A stretch of DNA of 33,271 nt, taken from the NCBI GenBank assembly GCA_016788315.1, contig JAEUSG010000388.1, positions 1-33,271 of the forward strand. The letters are read 5' to 3'. Origin of the DNA: Fibrobacterota bacterium (GTDB taxonomy: Bacteria > Fibrobacterota > OXYB2-FULL-49-7 > JAEUSG01). Shown piece by piece: positions 1 through 8,613 of the stretch. Numbering within the stretch: position 1 is the stretch's first letter; each line of letters starts with the position of its first letter. The position numbers were made by a program, and so were the translations under genes. Under the pieces are notes generated by a model, which had not been told where the DNA came from, ran no database searches, and saw nothing but the letters and a program-made list of their open reading frames with translations.

Positions 1-1761
1 ACTCATATAACCCACATAGGCATCCATAATCACCCGGGTCCATCCGGCCATTCCGAACCGGTTGGCTGCTGCAGAGGCGCCGTAATCCACAACAAGCTGT
101 GCATTAGGCACGGTGAACAACAGCTTTGTTCCGGCGGCAATAGCATTGGGGGTTTTGGCACGGTCTGTGATTCCGTTTAATGTGATGGTGTAGCTTGCAG
201 TAAAGCTGAGCGGCGCTGAGGTCAGGGTAACGGTTTTCCCGTCTGCTGAAAGAGCTGCACCCCGGACGATGCCGTTATTGTCAAGTGAATAGTGTGTCGT
301 ATTAACTGCAGAAGCGGAATCAAGCGGTTCTGTAAAGGTGAGAACAATTGTGGAACAGCGGGCGATTAGAGGTGAAAGAGTCACCAGGGAAGGAGGAATT
401 GTATTGGCAGAGGTGGTCACAGCGGCTGGTGTGGACTGAGAGGATTTCATCTGAACAGCATTCACCGCAGCCACCGTGTAAAGATAACGCGTCAGTTCCG
501 TAAGAGCAGAATCACGGTAAGTCAATGTATCGGTCCGACCCACCTCTTTCCCATCGCTGAAAACAATGTAGCGGGTCACTGGGTTTTCAGGATCAGTGGA
601 TAAATTCCAGCTGATCTGCACCACAGTATCCGAAAGAGCAGTGGCATTGACATTTTGCGGTGTGGTTGGGGGAGTAACATCTGCTACAGGTGCCCCGCGC
701 CGATACCGGTAGGCATAGACCCGCGTTTTGTAGTTAACCACAGCAATATAGAGAAAGACACTGTCCGCCGAATCATAAAAGAATCGACCGTAACAGCGGT
801 CACCAGCCATTGAGGGCAGGACTCCCTTGGTGGTGATGAGTTCCACGCTGCTGTCTTTGGCATGGAATACAACAAATTTACTGCCCCCTTCATTGGGAAT
901 GAGCAGGTCATCCCACACTTCGTCATAGCCACTGTAGACCATGCTACCCACTGGAAGCACCGCCTGCTCTGACCAGGATCGTGATGCCACATCATATACC
1001 GATACGGCATGCGTACTCACATTGTTTACGGTTTTCGGATTCACCATAAAAAACTGTGCCCTTTTTCTTGAAGGGATGAGGCTTCCATCATAACCGGATG
1101 GCTTGTAGGAACCGGTAAGACTGACCTGTGACCATTTATCAAGGGATGCATTGTACGAATAAAAAACATCATTACTATAAGCATAATAGAGGCTATCGAA
1201 TGAGCAGTAGGCACCGCATTTGGCTTCGCCCGTTGGTTGGGTCATCCGGGTCTGATTCCCATAGCTCCATTTCGCGGTAGCCGGATCAAAGAGCCAGGTG
1301 TCCTTTGGAAGGGTGTTGCCCGGGCAGCTCCAGAGCGGCGAATAGGTAGGTCCGGACCACATCACCATTTTATCAACATGGTCCAGATATTCAATCATGT
1401 CATAGGTATGGCGGGAAGCGGGCCGTCCACTGCTTTTCAGCATTCCTGGTGTGACGGTGTCAACATTGGAGCAGGTATAGGCCGAACCCGGGTCAGCTGT
1501 ATAAGGGATGTTCCATGTGGCCGTGGCAATATCAAAAATCGGCACATCATTCAAATAGCCATCCCAGTGGCCGCCTCCGAACATCATGAACCGGTTACGC
1601 GAACGGTCGTAGCCACCACCGGAGTACGCATTTCGTCCGCCTATATCAATTCCTGCACTGTCCAGTATCATCCAGCTATTCGCTGGGAGTGTTGCCAGTT
1701 TTGGATTGGTGGCTGTACACACAAGCGAGACGGAAAGAAGCAGAATGAAAAACACCTTCAT
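1..1761 (-). CDS. Secreted kelch-like propeller protein with FN3 and Ig-like modules (C-terminus beyond window)
   Basis: I read this frame by hand: it is open from the ATG at 1761 to the window edge (587 codons, no stop), so the 3' end is missing. A signal peptide (about residues 1-17, hydrophobic core FFILLLSVSLV) is followed by kelch-like blades to about residue 355, with repeated Y-D-x(n)-FGGG and D-x-W-x-F/Y-D patterns such as MMFGGGHWD and the SRHTYD motif. An FN3 module follows (about 365-455), then a bacterial Ig/SbsA-like module (about 460-550). The last residues (RFGMAGWTRVIMDAY) begin the same beta-sandwich found late in the neighbouring pectate lyase. Ribosome binding site AGGAG lies at 1771-1775. 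Kelch propellers of this kind bind or oxidise carbohydrates, but I see no evidence for catalysis. Role in polysaccharide use is inferred from neighbours. Confidence 0.85.
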   Translation of the reverse strand, partial: MKVFFILLLSVSLVCTATNPKLATLPANSWMILDSAGIDIGGRNAYSGGGYDRSRNRFMMFGGGHWDGYLNDVPIFDIATATWNIPYTADPGSAYTCSNVDTVTPGMLKSSGRPASRHTYDMIEYLDHVDKMVMWSGPTYSPLWSCPGNTLPKDTWLFDPATAKWSYGNQTRMTQPTGEAKCGAYCSFDSLYYAYSNDVFYSYNASLDKWSQVSLTGSYKPSGYDGSLIPSRKRAQFFMVNPKTVNNVSTHAVSVYDVASRSWSEQAVLPVGSMVYSGYDEVWDDLLIPNEGGSKFVVFHAKDSSVELITTKGVLPSMAGDRCYGRFFYDSADSVFLYIAVVNYKTRVYAYRYRRGAPVADVTPPTTPQNVNATALSDTVVQISWNLSTDPENPVTRYIVFSDGKEVGRTDTLTYRDSALTELTRYLYTVAAVNAVQMKSSQSTPAAVTTSANTIPPSLVTLSPLIARCSTIVLTFTEPLDSASAVNTTHYSLDNNGIVRGAALSADGKTVTLTSAPLSFTASYTITLNGITDRAKTPNAIAAGTKLLFTVPNAQLVVDYGASAAANRFGMAGWTRVIMDAYVGYMS

Positions 1762-1811
1762 GATAGAACTCTCCTACTTTGAAGAAAGGATTCACCGGAG
1801 GCTTGTCCGGT

Positions 1812-1849
1812 CCCGCTCCTTATAACATTGTTTCCAATGTTGTTCCGGG
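1812..1849 (-). terminator. Hairpin between two minus-strand secreted-protein genes
   Basis: A perfect 7-bp stem AACATTG/CAATGTT (1824-1830 and 1835-1841) closes a 4-nt loop that reads GAAA on the minus strand, with an outer CCCG/CGGG pairing at 1812-1815 and 1846-1849. No U-run follows in the minus direction, so it is not a classical intrinsic terminator. It could be an RNA processing or stabilising hairpin in a two-gene transcript. Confidence 0.35.
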
Positions 1850-1880
1850 TCAAATTATCAATGCAGCCACCAAAACCCCC

Positions 1881-4586
1881 TTACTGCTGTAACAACACTT
1901 TGCGGGAAAAGATACGGTTCCCAGCCACAACTTTGACCAGGTATACGCCCGCAGGAAATCCGGCTGGACGCCAGGTCCATGCATGCTCTCCCGCCTTAAA
2001 GACATGGGCTGCCGCAAGCCGTCCCCGGATGTCGTAAATCTGCGTGTGGCCCCCTTTTATTGTCCCGTGAAGGCCAATGCAGAGTTCGCCGGAAAAGGGA
2101 TTGGGAAGTGTACTGAAATGTAAAGGTCCCATCGCTGCACCCGACAGCTCCACCGCAATGGTGGCTCCGGCCAGTTCTATTTTGTCGCAAATAAGCGTGG
2201 CGGAGTTACTGTAATTACAGTTGATGTTAACCAAAGTCCTGCTACCAGCCGATGCTGCAGTCACCAAATACACGGAGGTTCCAGTATCCCGGGGCTGAAT
2301 GGTACAGGCGGTCATATTATACCAGGTTCCGCTCGTCGCCGAGCCACTTGTAAAGGATATTCTCGGCGTGAACGTGATTGGCGCAGATGAATTATTATAC
2401 CAGGTCACTACAATCCTGTTGCCATCTTTGAAAGTAAAGGCTGGTCCTGTAACCCCCTGGTGATTGTAGGAACCATTGTTTCCGACCAGGATGGTTGTAC
2501 CGCCCGGCCCGAAACTCCGGAACCCCGAATATCCCTGCACCAGTACGGAATCCCAGCCAGGCAGACCAAAAAGACAAGCATTGGCCGTTGCGCCGAAATC
2601 CACAAGCAGAACATTCGGTAATCGAAAGGTCATACGGGTATCTGTTGCTATGATGTTACGAGCCAGAGAGGCATCCCTCACGTTGTTGATAGTCAGAACA
2701 TACTCCTGGTCGGGAACAAGGGCAGATGTTGACAATGTAATACTTTTATGGTCAACGGAAAGAACTACAGCAGTAACATTAGCACCTGAACCAAGGCTGT
2801 AGGCAGACAAGGCAACTGCGCTCGCAGAGTCCACTCTTTCGCTAAACAACACCATGACACCGTTGTTCAGGGCGGTTAGTCGGATGACAGTCGGAGCCGA
2901 GGTATCGGCCCGGGTGGTGGCAACGGCTGGACCTGCGGCGGCTGAAACCAGACCGATTCCGTTTACAGCCTTGACAGTGTAGCTGTAACGGGTGTTTTCA
3001 GTCAGGCCGGTATCCTGCATGGCAAGAGTGGCAGTGCGTCCTATTTCCGTATTGTCGCGATACAGAATGTAGGTTTCAACACCACTTTGCGCGTCAGCAG
3101 ATGCAGTCCAAGTCAAAGAGACCACCTTGTCCGAGAGTGCGGCAGCGGTGAAGGCACCGGGTACCGACGGAGCTGTGGTGTCGCGCTGATCGCAGCAGCC
3201 GGGATTATAGTCCGGCCAGTTCGAAGGAATGGGATACACGGCATTGAAATAATCCTGGCAGGTCCTGGCCAGGGCGAGGTCGTTCAGGTATTCTTCCAGG
3301 TTGGTATAACCGTCGGCATCGTGGTCTTTGACACCATCGGTGGAATCTGCAGGTTTGAACCCCATACCCGTTTCCCAGAAATCAGGCATACCGTCATTAT
3401 CCGAGTCAGCTGGCGCGTCTGGTCCAGAGGTAATCATAGCATCATCGCATTTACCCAGAGCGCCTGTTCGGTTGCGCGCTTCGGCTACCGTCCTGATGTT
3501 CATTGGATCACGTGGCCAGGCACCAGCCCGGTCCAGCACCTGCGTATATGCCACGGACGCCGGCGTAGTGGTCACGGGAATGGCAGACATTACCCAAGGT
3601 GTTGCCACACGAACAGGGTCTCTTCCGAAGCGGTGATCAATTATGGTGTCGCTCGGAACACCGCCGTCCCAGGAGTTTCTGGTGCGGTCAAACGCGCAGC
3701 CGGATTCATAGAATCGGGTTGAGTTTGCCAGACTCACTGGAGGATACAGATAGGCTTCGTGAGAAGGTCCTTCCCGGTAATAATTACCGACAAGGTTGAC
3801 GTGCACAGGTCCCGGACTGTTAAGTATGGTAACCATGTGTATATTGAAGTTGTAGTTGACATTGTTGCGAAGGTCAATCATTCCGTTGTTCGGTGCCACT
3901 GCTTCGTACCAGTGGATTTCCGGACCCCGTTTGTTGTGATGTGCCACGAAATTATGATGCAACGTTAACTTGTTGATTTTACTCCCTGCCAGAAGCATGC
4001 CGTAAACCTGGCCAGTGGGGCCTGAATTGGTGATGGTACTCCATTGAATTGTGAAATTCGACGTATTGGCCATATCAAGACATTCATCTCCGCCGCCTGA
4101 AAAGTCGCAATGGTCGATAATGTAGTTGTAGGAGTTGAAATGCTGAAAAGAGTGGTTACCTCCATTAGCGCCCTGACTTTGGACGCGAAAACGTAAAAAG
4201 CGCCAAATGGCGTCATGAAACTGACAAGCCTGATACTGCCAAAGCGGACCATCCTCGCTCCCTCCGCCGGTGATGGTGACACCTCCTGGAGAGGTCTGGC
4301 CTGCGACAGTAACATTAGAGAGATTTTCATTTTCTATCTTTATCGCCAGAGTTCCTACATCAATGACCCCGCTGACCTTGAAAACAATGGTCCGAGGACC
4401 CGGAGTGGTAATGGCGCTTCGGAATGAACCGGGTCCGTCGGCGTTCGTATTGGTGACAAAGATAACCTTGCCCCCTCGTCCACCCGCTGTTTCAGCACCA
4501 TAACCTTCCGCTTCAGGAAAAGCGGGCAACGCACCAAGTGATGCTGTCAATAGTATAAGTAACAGGGCCAAGACATTGATTTTCAT
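1881..4586 (-). CDS. Secreted pectate lyase, PL1-like, with multi-module tail and sorting domain
   Basis: Probable endo-pectate lyase cutting polygalacturonan by beta-elimination outside the cell. After a signal peptide (residues 1-22) the start of the domain reads FPEAEGYGAETAGGRGGKV, a typical PL1 N-terminus. The parallel beta-helix (about 23-390) carries YIIDHCDFSGGGDECLDM, the PL1 calcium/active-site region, and NKRGPEIH followed by a NN motif, consistent with the catalytic Arg. Then come a calcium-binding DxDxDGxxD thrombospondin-3-like stretch (about 395-440), an FN3 module (about 480-570), an SbsA-like Ig module (about 570-660), an unassigned beta-sandwich starting VDFGATAN (about 660-805), and a C-terminal sorting tail (LPNPFSGE ... 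FPAGVYLVKV). Ribosome binding site AAGGAG at 4595-4600 fixes the start. A sigma-54-like promoter lies just upstream. The exact PL1 subfamily is not determined. Confidence 0.9.
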   Translation of the reverse strand: MKINVLALLLILLTASLGALPAFPEAEGYGAETAGGRGGKVIFVTNTNADGPGSFRSAITTPGPRTIVFKVSGVIDVGTLAIKIENENLSNVTVAGQTSPGGVTITGGGSEDGPLWQYQACQFHDAIWRFLRFRVQSQGANGGNHSFQHFNSYNYIIDHCDFSGGGDECLDMANTSNFTIQWSTITNSGPTGQVYGMLLAGSKINKLTLHHNFVAHHNKRGPEIHWYEAVAPNNGMIDLRNNVNYNFNIHMVTILNSPGPVHVNLVGNYYREGPSHEAYLYPPVSLANSTRFYESGCAFDRTRNSWDGGVPSDTIIDHRFGRDPVRVATPWVMSAIPVTTTPASVAYTQVLDRAGAWPRDPMNIRTVAEARNRTGALGKCDDAMITSGPDAPADSDNDGMPDFWETGMGFKPADSTDGVKDHDADGYTNLEEYLNDLALARTCQDYFNAVYPIPSNWPDYNPGCCDQRDTTAPSVPGAFTAAALSDKVVSLTWTASADAQSGVETYILYRDNTEIGRTATLAMQDTGLTENTRYSYTVKAVNGIGLVSAAAGPAVATTRADTSAPTVIRLTALNNGVMVLFSERVDSASAVALSAYSLGSGANVTAVVLSVDHKSITLSTSALVPDQEYVLTINNVRDASLARNIIATDTRMTFRLPNVLLVDFGATANACLFGLPGWDSVLVQGYSGFRSFGPGGTTILVGNNGSYNHQGVTGPAFTFKDGNRIVVTWYNNSSAPITFTPRISFTSGSATSGTWYNMTACTIQPRDTGTSVYLVTAASAGSRTLVNINCNYSNSATLICDKIELAGATIAVELSGAAMGPLHFSTLPNPFSGELCIGLHGTIKGGHTQIYDIRGRLAAAHVFKAGEHAWTWRPAGFPAGVYLVKVVAGNRIFSRKVLLQQ

Positions 4587-4635
4587 ACGATATGCTCCTT
4601 ACGAGTTTAAATTTTGAAATCAGACAATTTGTATA

Positions 4636-4651
4636 TGCAAAATTAAAACCA
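4636..4651 (-). promoter_or_regulatory. Candidate sigma-54 (-24/-12) promoter of the pectate lyase gene
   Basis: On the minus strand the sequence reads TGGTTTTAATTTTGCA. It has the invariant GG and GC separated by exactly 10 nt and a full TTGCA -12 element; the -24 element keeps only TGG of TGGCAC. A transcription start about 12 nt downstream would leave a leader near 40 nt before the ATG at 4586, with the ribosome binding site in between. The match is by eye and has no experimental support. Confidence 0.55.
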
Positions 4652-4752
4652 TTACTCTATTTTAGCCTAACCTGTTTAATGATAGATTGTTACAAAGTAT
4701 GTGGGAATTAATAGTAGATTCAAAAAAATTCAATAGAGACTATTTAGATACT

Positions 4753-4773
4753 TTAATGACACCTTAATGATAC
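4753..4773. promoter_or_regulatory. Helically phased direct repeat, possible enhancer site
   Basis: TTAATGACAC (4753-4762) is repeated as TTAATGATAC (4764-4773), 11 bp apart, about one DNA turn. It sits roughly 130-150 bp upstream of the predicted start for the sigma-54-like promoter at 4636-4651, the usual distance for an activator binding site. The regulator is unknown. Confidence 0.35.
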
Positions 4774-4923
4774 TTGTGTTATGATTCTGGAGTCAGTACT
4801 ACCAGCCAAACTGGCAATATTTATGACTCCATCAAATAGATCAATTTTACCTTTCACATATTTTCAAGAAACGACATGGCGTTTCGCCAGCTAAATACAG
4901 GTCACTTTTCTAGATGTTTATCA

Positions 4924-7026
4924 CTAGCGCAGTAACAATAGCTTTCTGTTTGCATGATAATCTCCTGCTGTAAATTGCGCGATATATACACCGGGAGAGA
5001 GGCTTTTTCTTGAAAGGTTTATAGAATAATTTCCACCATTTTTATGTTCATCCATTGCGTGTGAAATAAGTCGTCCGCAAATGTCATAAACATTTATAGA
5101 GACCCGCGCTGGTTCAGAGAGCTTAAAATTAATTAACCCGCTGCCTGTTGGTATTAATAAGATTGGTTCTGAGGCAGATTTTAGATGTGAAACGGACAAC
5201 GGAGGTTTCTCCATATCCGGTTTTGGCGCTTTATCGACACCATTGCCAAGAAAAAAACTTAGATGAGGAGGTTGATTATAGGATGATTGCTCCGCTGAAA
5301 CTCCAGCACGATAGCCGGGATCGTGCATAAGAGTATAAAGACGGTTGGTTGTTGGAATAATCGTAGTATAAAGATAAAGTTTTGAAGCACCATCATGGAG
5401 TATGACTTCTTCCCTCCAATCACCTAATAGATCGGCCGATATATTAGGAGTTGACTTTGTTCCATTACAGGAATTACCGATCAATGTTACAAGACGCGTT
5501 GTAAAGCTGCCGGTCCACTTGTCAATTTTATTTCCATCAAGAAGTTCGTCCTGAAGATCGCCATCCCAATATACTCGAAAGTTAACCGTACCCTTATTCG
5601 AGGAGAGTTTAAGACCCTTACAGCTGTAAATGCCGTCTGTACAACTTGACCACATCTCATATCCAGGAGAACTGCTGTCTATATCAGCAGCTATTCCCCG
5701 TCCAACATCCGAATTTTCCGTCACTTTATAGCCCCATAATACAGCGCCGGTAACTGCATCTGCCATATATGAACCATATGATCCGGCCACAACTCCTTCT
5801 CTGACAAGCCATAACTCTTTTCCATTTCTTGATGGATCCAGCTTCCCGATATGTCCAGCATCACCATGCCCCATTCCATTAGCAAATAATAATTTTCCAT
5901 CATCATCGAGTGCGGATGCACCAAAAAAGACTTCATCTTTTCCATCATCGTCAACATCTTCAACCATGATACCGTGGTTTCCTTGATCGCTCATGCTTCC
6001 GTACCCGGTAGTTTTCCGTGAATCAACTGACCAACGCTCTGTCAGTTTCCCGTCACGATAGTCCCATGCCGTACATGTTAGACGGTAATAGTATCCCCTT
6101 TGAAAGATTATACTGGGACGCTTTCCGTCAAGCCATGCGGTTGCCGAATTAAATCTATCTACTCTGTTTCCGTAATCATCACCCCAATTGGACTTCAAAT
6201 AGCTGCCGCGTGCAACTACAAAATTTGCTGTAGCCATCTCTTTCCCGGTTTTCCCATTAAATACAGTCAAATATTCCGGACCGGCAAGAATGTATCCGTC
6301 TAAGTTTCGGTAATCGACAGAATCAGTATCTTCGGCTGCTGGTCCAAGATTTAAATATGTACCTGTGCCATCCTTCGTACCTGGTGCTGTTTTACAAACA
6401 ACTTCAGCAAATCCATCTCCATCGTAATCATAAACCTGGTGCTGGGTGTAATGAGCACCTCCACGTATATTGACGCCTAGATCTACTTTCCATAAACAGG
6501 TTCCATCCAGCTTGTATGCGTGAAGGTAAACTTTGTCAACGAAACCGGATAGCGAATTGTCCTTTGTGTTGTTAGGGTCATATTTGACAACAAGCTCATA
6601 TTCACCATCTCCGTCCAGATCACCCACATTAATATCATTCGGAGCATAAATCGGTGAAGGCTGCTGAAGATTTATAGTCAGACAATTAGATGCCCATACT
6701 GAAACTTCTTTTGAAGAAACCGTTTCAATGTTATTTATTACGGATCGAACACTGTACTTCGCCTGTGCACTTCCATTAGAGTCGGTAAAGTTTGAAGCAC
6801 CCGATATTGGAACTGTATTTATTTTACTGGAACCTCTATAAATATTAAACAAGATATTATCGGGATCATTTCCGAAAATACGCCAACTTAGGAATACTTT
6901 GGAACCACCTGCATTGACAGCTACGAGCCCTCGATCCAATGTTTCCATCTGGCGCTGTGGGAAAACTTGTATGAATGTTAAACAGATGAATACAATTACA
7001 ATAATTTTATTTGCTGAGTTTTTCAT
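4924..7026 (-). CDS. Secreted rhamnogalacturonan lyase, PL11-like, with sorting tail
   Basis: Probable rhamnogalacturonan I lyase (YesW/YesX type), which cleaves the rhamnose-galacturonate backbone by beta-elimination. The signal peptide (about 1-23) is followed by RQMETLDRGLVAV and VFLSWRIFGND, the characteristic PL11 N-terminus. The propeller has repeated acidic calcium-binding loops, for example GDLDGDGEYELV and YDYDGDGFAEVVCKTA, plus EDVDDDGKDEVFFG and SADLLGDWREEVI. At 700 aa it is the family core plus a C-terminal sorting module (about 620-700, ending SPGVYIAQF...KLLLLR). No good ribosome binding site precedes the ATG at 7026, but the start immediately begins the signal peptide. Same strand as the pectate lyase, 337 bp upstream of it; together they attack smooth and hairy pectin regions. 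Confidence 0.93.
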   Translation of the reverse strand: MKNSANKIIVIVFICLTFIQVFPQRQMETLDRGLVAVNAGGSKVFLSWRIFGNDPDNILFNIYRGSSKINTVPISGASNFTDSNGSAQAKYSVRSVINNIETVSSKEVSVWASNCLTINLQQPSPIYAPNDINVGDLDGDGEYELVVKYDPNNTKDNSLSGFVDKVYLHAYKLDGTCLWKVDLGVNIRGGAHYTQHQVYDYDGDGFAEVVCKTAPGTKDGTGTYLNLGPAAEDTDSVDYRNLDGYILAGPEYLTVFNGKTGKEMATANFVVARGSYLKSNWGDDYGNRVDRFNSATAWLDGKRPSIIFQRGYYYRLTCTAWDYRDGKLTERWSVDSRKTTGYGSMSDQGNHGIMVEDVDDDGKDEVFFGASALDDDGKLLFANGMGHGDAGHIGKLDPSRNGKELWLVREGVVAGSYGSYMADAVTGAVLWGYKVTENSDVGRGIAADIDSSSPGYEMWSSCTDGIYSCKGLKLSSNKGTVNFRVYWDGDLQDELLDGNKIDKWTGSFTTRLVTLIGNSCNGTKSTPNISADLLGDWREEVILHDGASKLYLYTTIIPTTNRLYTLMHDPGYRAGVSAEQSSYNQPPHLSFFLGNGVDKAPKPDMEKPPLSVSHLKSASEPILLIPTGSGLINFKLSEPARVSINVYDICGRLISHAMDEHKNGGNYSINLSRKSLSPGVYIAQFTAGDYHANRKLLLLR

Positions 7027-7102
7027 ATATCTATGTCAATATATGAAGCCATTTCCCTCGAAAACAAGTCATTTGTACCGGCACTGCTAAAAACGTTAAT
7101 AT

Positions 7103-8467
7103 TCACTCTTGTAAAGTAGGTCTGACTGGAGTAAATAAATTCTCCAACAATTTTGAAGCGTTCGGTACAACAGAGGCAACTGCATAAAGCGGAAAGGAAT
7201 CAACCCATTCACCCTGCTCAAATGGACCACCCCAAAAGCGTATTCCTTTGCCACAGCCAGGACGACTTTCCAGGAATCGTTTCATGCTTTTCATGTGACC
7301 AGCTGCACTACTCTTGACTTCCACAGGACAGACCAATCCGTTTCTTGACATGAGAAAATCTATCTCTGCACTTCCTTCTGAACCATTCTTCTGCCAATAA
7401 TACAGCTCAGCTCTTCTATCGGGTGACGAATATGCCATCAATTCTCTGCCAACAAAAAACTCTGTTATTGCACCACGGTTGATTATAGCAGCTGCGGTAT
7501 CGATTACCCATTCTGCTATATCAACCTGAAGCATGTTCTGAGCTAAACCAAGATCAAGGAAGAGCCCTTTGAAATGTTCCGGATCTGCATCTGCTCCAAT
7601 TGGTATACCTCGTCCACCGGCCTGTGTTATTTTGTCTGCAATGCCTGCCTTTACTAACATATCAAATGCTACTGATAATTCTCTCTTTCTAAATCCACCA
7701 GGGACTGTATGATATCTGAATCTCTCGCCGAGTGCAGGAGGTATGGCGTTAAATATTAGATCCAGATATTTTATCTGATGTTTTTTGCCATATTTAGTGA
7801 AATCCTGTCTGAACGATTGTATCAGACTATTGTGTATTGCCGTGATTTTTGAGGCATCTGTTTTTTCGACCCAGGATTTTACTGCTTCCGGCATACCACC
7901 AACCACAAAATAACGTCCTAGCATCGTTATAAGTTTGGAATGAACTGCTTGAGGAAATGGCTCATTAACATTATGCTCGACAATTGCACGAACCAAACCG
8001 CCTTCATTTTGTGCGGCTAAAAATTCCATAAATGATAATGGATACATATAAAAAGAGGTAACTCGCCCTACAGGAATACCTATTTCCTCAATAGCAAATT
8101 CAAGCAAAGAACCTGCTGCAATTACGTGCAGGTCTGGCATTATTTCGTAAAAGTAACGAAGGGCAGCAATTGCACGTGGAGCTTCCTGAATTTCATCAAA
8201 AAATATCAGTGTTTTGCCTGGAATTATTTGCTGTTGATAGAGTAGTGTAAGGTCTTTGCAAATACGGTTCACATCCAAGTCTTTCTCAAACAAACTTTTC
8301 AGCTCAGGCTGCAAGTCGAAGTTTATCTCAATATTGTGGTTGAAGGTACGACTAAGCTCGCGAATTATAAATGTTTTGCCAACCTGACGAGCCCCCCTAA
8401 TTAAAAGTGGCTTCCTGTCTGGATCATTTTTCCATGATAATAATGAGCTAAAAATGTGTCGTCTCAT
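7103..8467 (-). CDS. AAA_14/DUF4143 ATPase with PD-(D/E)XK-like C-terminus
   Basis: A 454-aa P-loop ATPase of the widespread AAA_14 plus DUF4143 class, whose function is not established. Walker A is GARQVGKT (25-32) and Walker B is LIFFDE (87-92), followed by a sensor-like AAGS segment. The C-terminal part has EIDF (358-361) and VEVKSS (372-377), the spacing of a PD-(D/E)XK nuclease-like core, which is usual for DUF4143. It is full length. No strong ribosome binding site is visible before the ATG at 8467. Upstream lie degenerate 33-bp repeats. These genes are often scattered as single accessory genes in anaerobes; here it separates the pectin lyases from an envelope protein gene and shows no obvious link to either. 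Confidence 0.9.
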   Translation of the reverse strand: MRRHIFSSLLSWKNDPDRKPLLIRGARQVGKTFIIRELSRTFNHNIEINFDLQPELKSLFEKDLDVNRICKDLTLLYQQQIIPGKTLIFFDEIQEAPRAIAALRYFYEIMPDLHVIAAGSLLEFAIEEIGIPVGRVTSFYMYPLSFMEFLAAQNEGGLVRAIVEHNVNEPFPQAVHSKLITMLGRYFVVGGMPEAVKSWVEKTDASKITAIHNSLIQSFRQDFTKYGKKHQIKYLDLIFNAIPPALGERFRYHTVPGGFRKRELSVAFDMLVKAGIADKITQAGGRGIPIGADADPEHFKGLFLDLGLAQNMLQVDIAEWVIDTAAAIINRGAITEFFVGRELMAYSSPDRRAELYYWQKNGSEGSAEIDFLMSRNGLVCPVEVKSSAAGHMKSMKRFLESRPGCGKGIRFWGGPFEQGEWVDSFPLYAVASVVPNASKLLENLFTPVRPTLQE

Positions 8468-8481
8468 GTATTTGCCTGTTA

Positions 8482-8594
8482 TTAAACAAGATAACTATTT
8501 GTATGGTCGTTTTCAATAGTAAATATCTGCCACTGATGGTCGTATTTAATAGATAATTATCAATATTTATGGTTGTATTTACTAGATAACTATA
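8482..8594. repeat. Degenerate tandem repeats, 33-bp period, upstream of the ATPase gene
   Basis: Three units begin ATGGTCGT (8503), ATGGTCGT (8536) and ATGGTTGT (8569), spaced exactly 33 bp. The shared core is approximately ATGGTYGTWTTYAMTAGATAA, and a poorer fourth copy lies at about 8482-8500 (TTAAACAAGATAACTAT). The array fills the space between the ATPase start (8467) and the stop of the next gene (8614). Units lack unique spacers, so it is not a CRISPR array. Possible roles are repeated operator sites for the ATPase or a recognition site for its nuclease-like domain; both are speculation. Confidence 0.7.
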
Positions 8595-8613
8595 ATAATA
8601 TTACATTAAATAC

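Larger units (their letters stand above)
4587..4923. other. 337-bp intergenic region with regulatory sequences, no gene
   Basis: This AT-rich stretch between the two lyase genes contains no credible coding frame. It holds the sigma-54-like promoter of the pectate lyase gene (4636-4651), a direct repeat at 4753-4773, a short dyad CCAG/CTGG (4801-4813 region), and a 6-bp hairpin GAAACG/CGTTTC at 4868-4873/4880-4885 just beyond the PL11 stop. That last hairpin lacks a U-run and is only weak terminator evidence. Confidence 0.6.

Noticed and set aside
1237-1782. Long open frame on the plus strand
   Set aside because: It lies opposite the continuous kelch/FN3 coding frame, which has a signal peptide, domain matches and a ribosome binding site.
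4807-4822. TGGCAATATTTATGA as a sigma-54 promoter on the plus strand
   Set aside because: It ends in GA and points toward the 3' end of a minus-strand gene, with no plus-strand gene to serve.
4868-4885. GAAACG/CGTTTC hairpin as intrinsic terminator of the PL11 gene
   Set aside because: The stem is short and no U-run follows in the direction of transcription.
8482-8594. Repeat array as a possible CRISPR
   Set aside because: Units are degenerate and contiguous, without unique spacers of constant length, and no cas genes are nearby.
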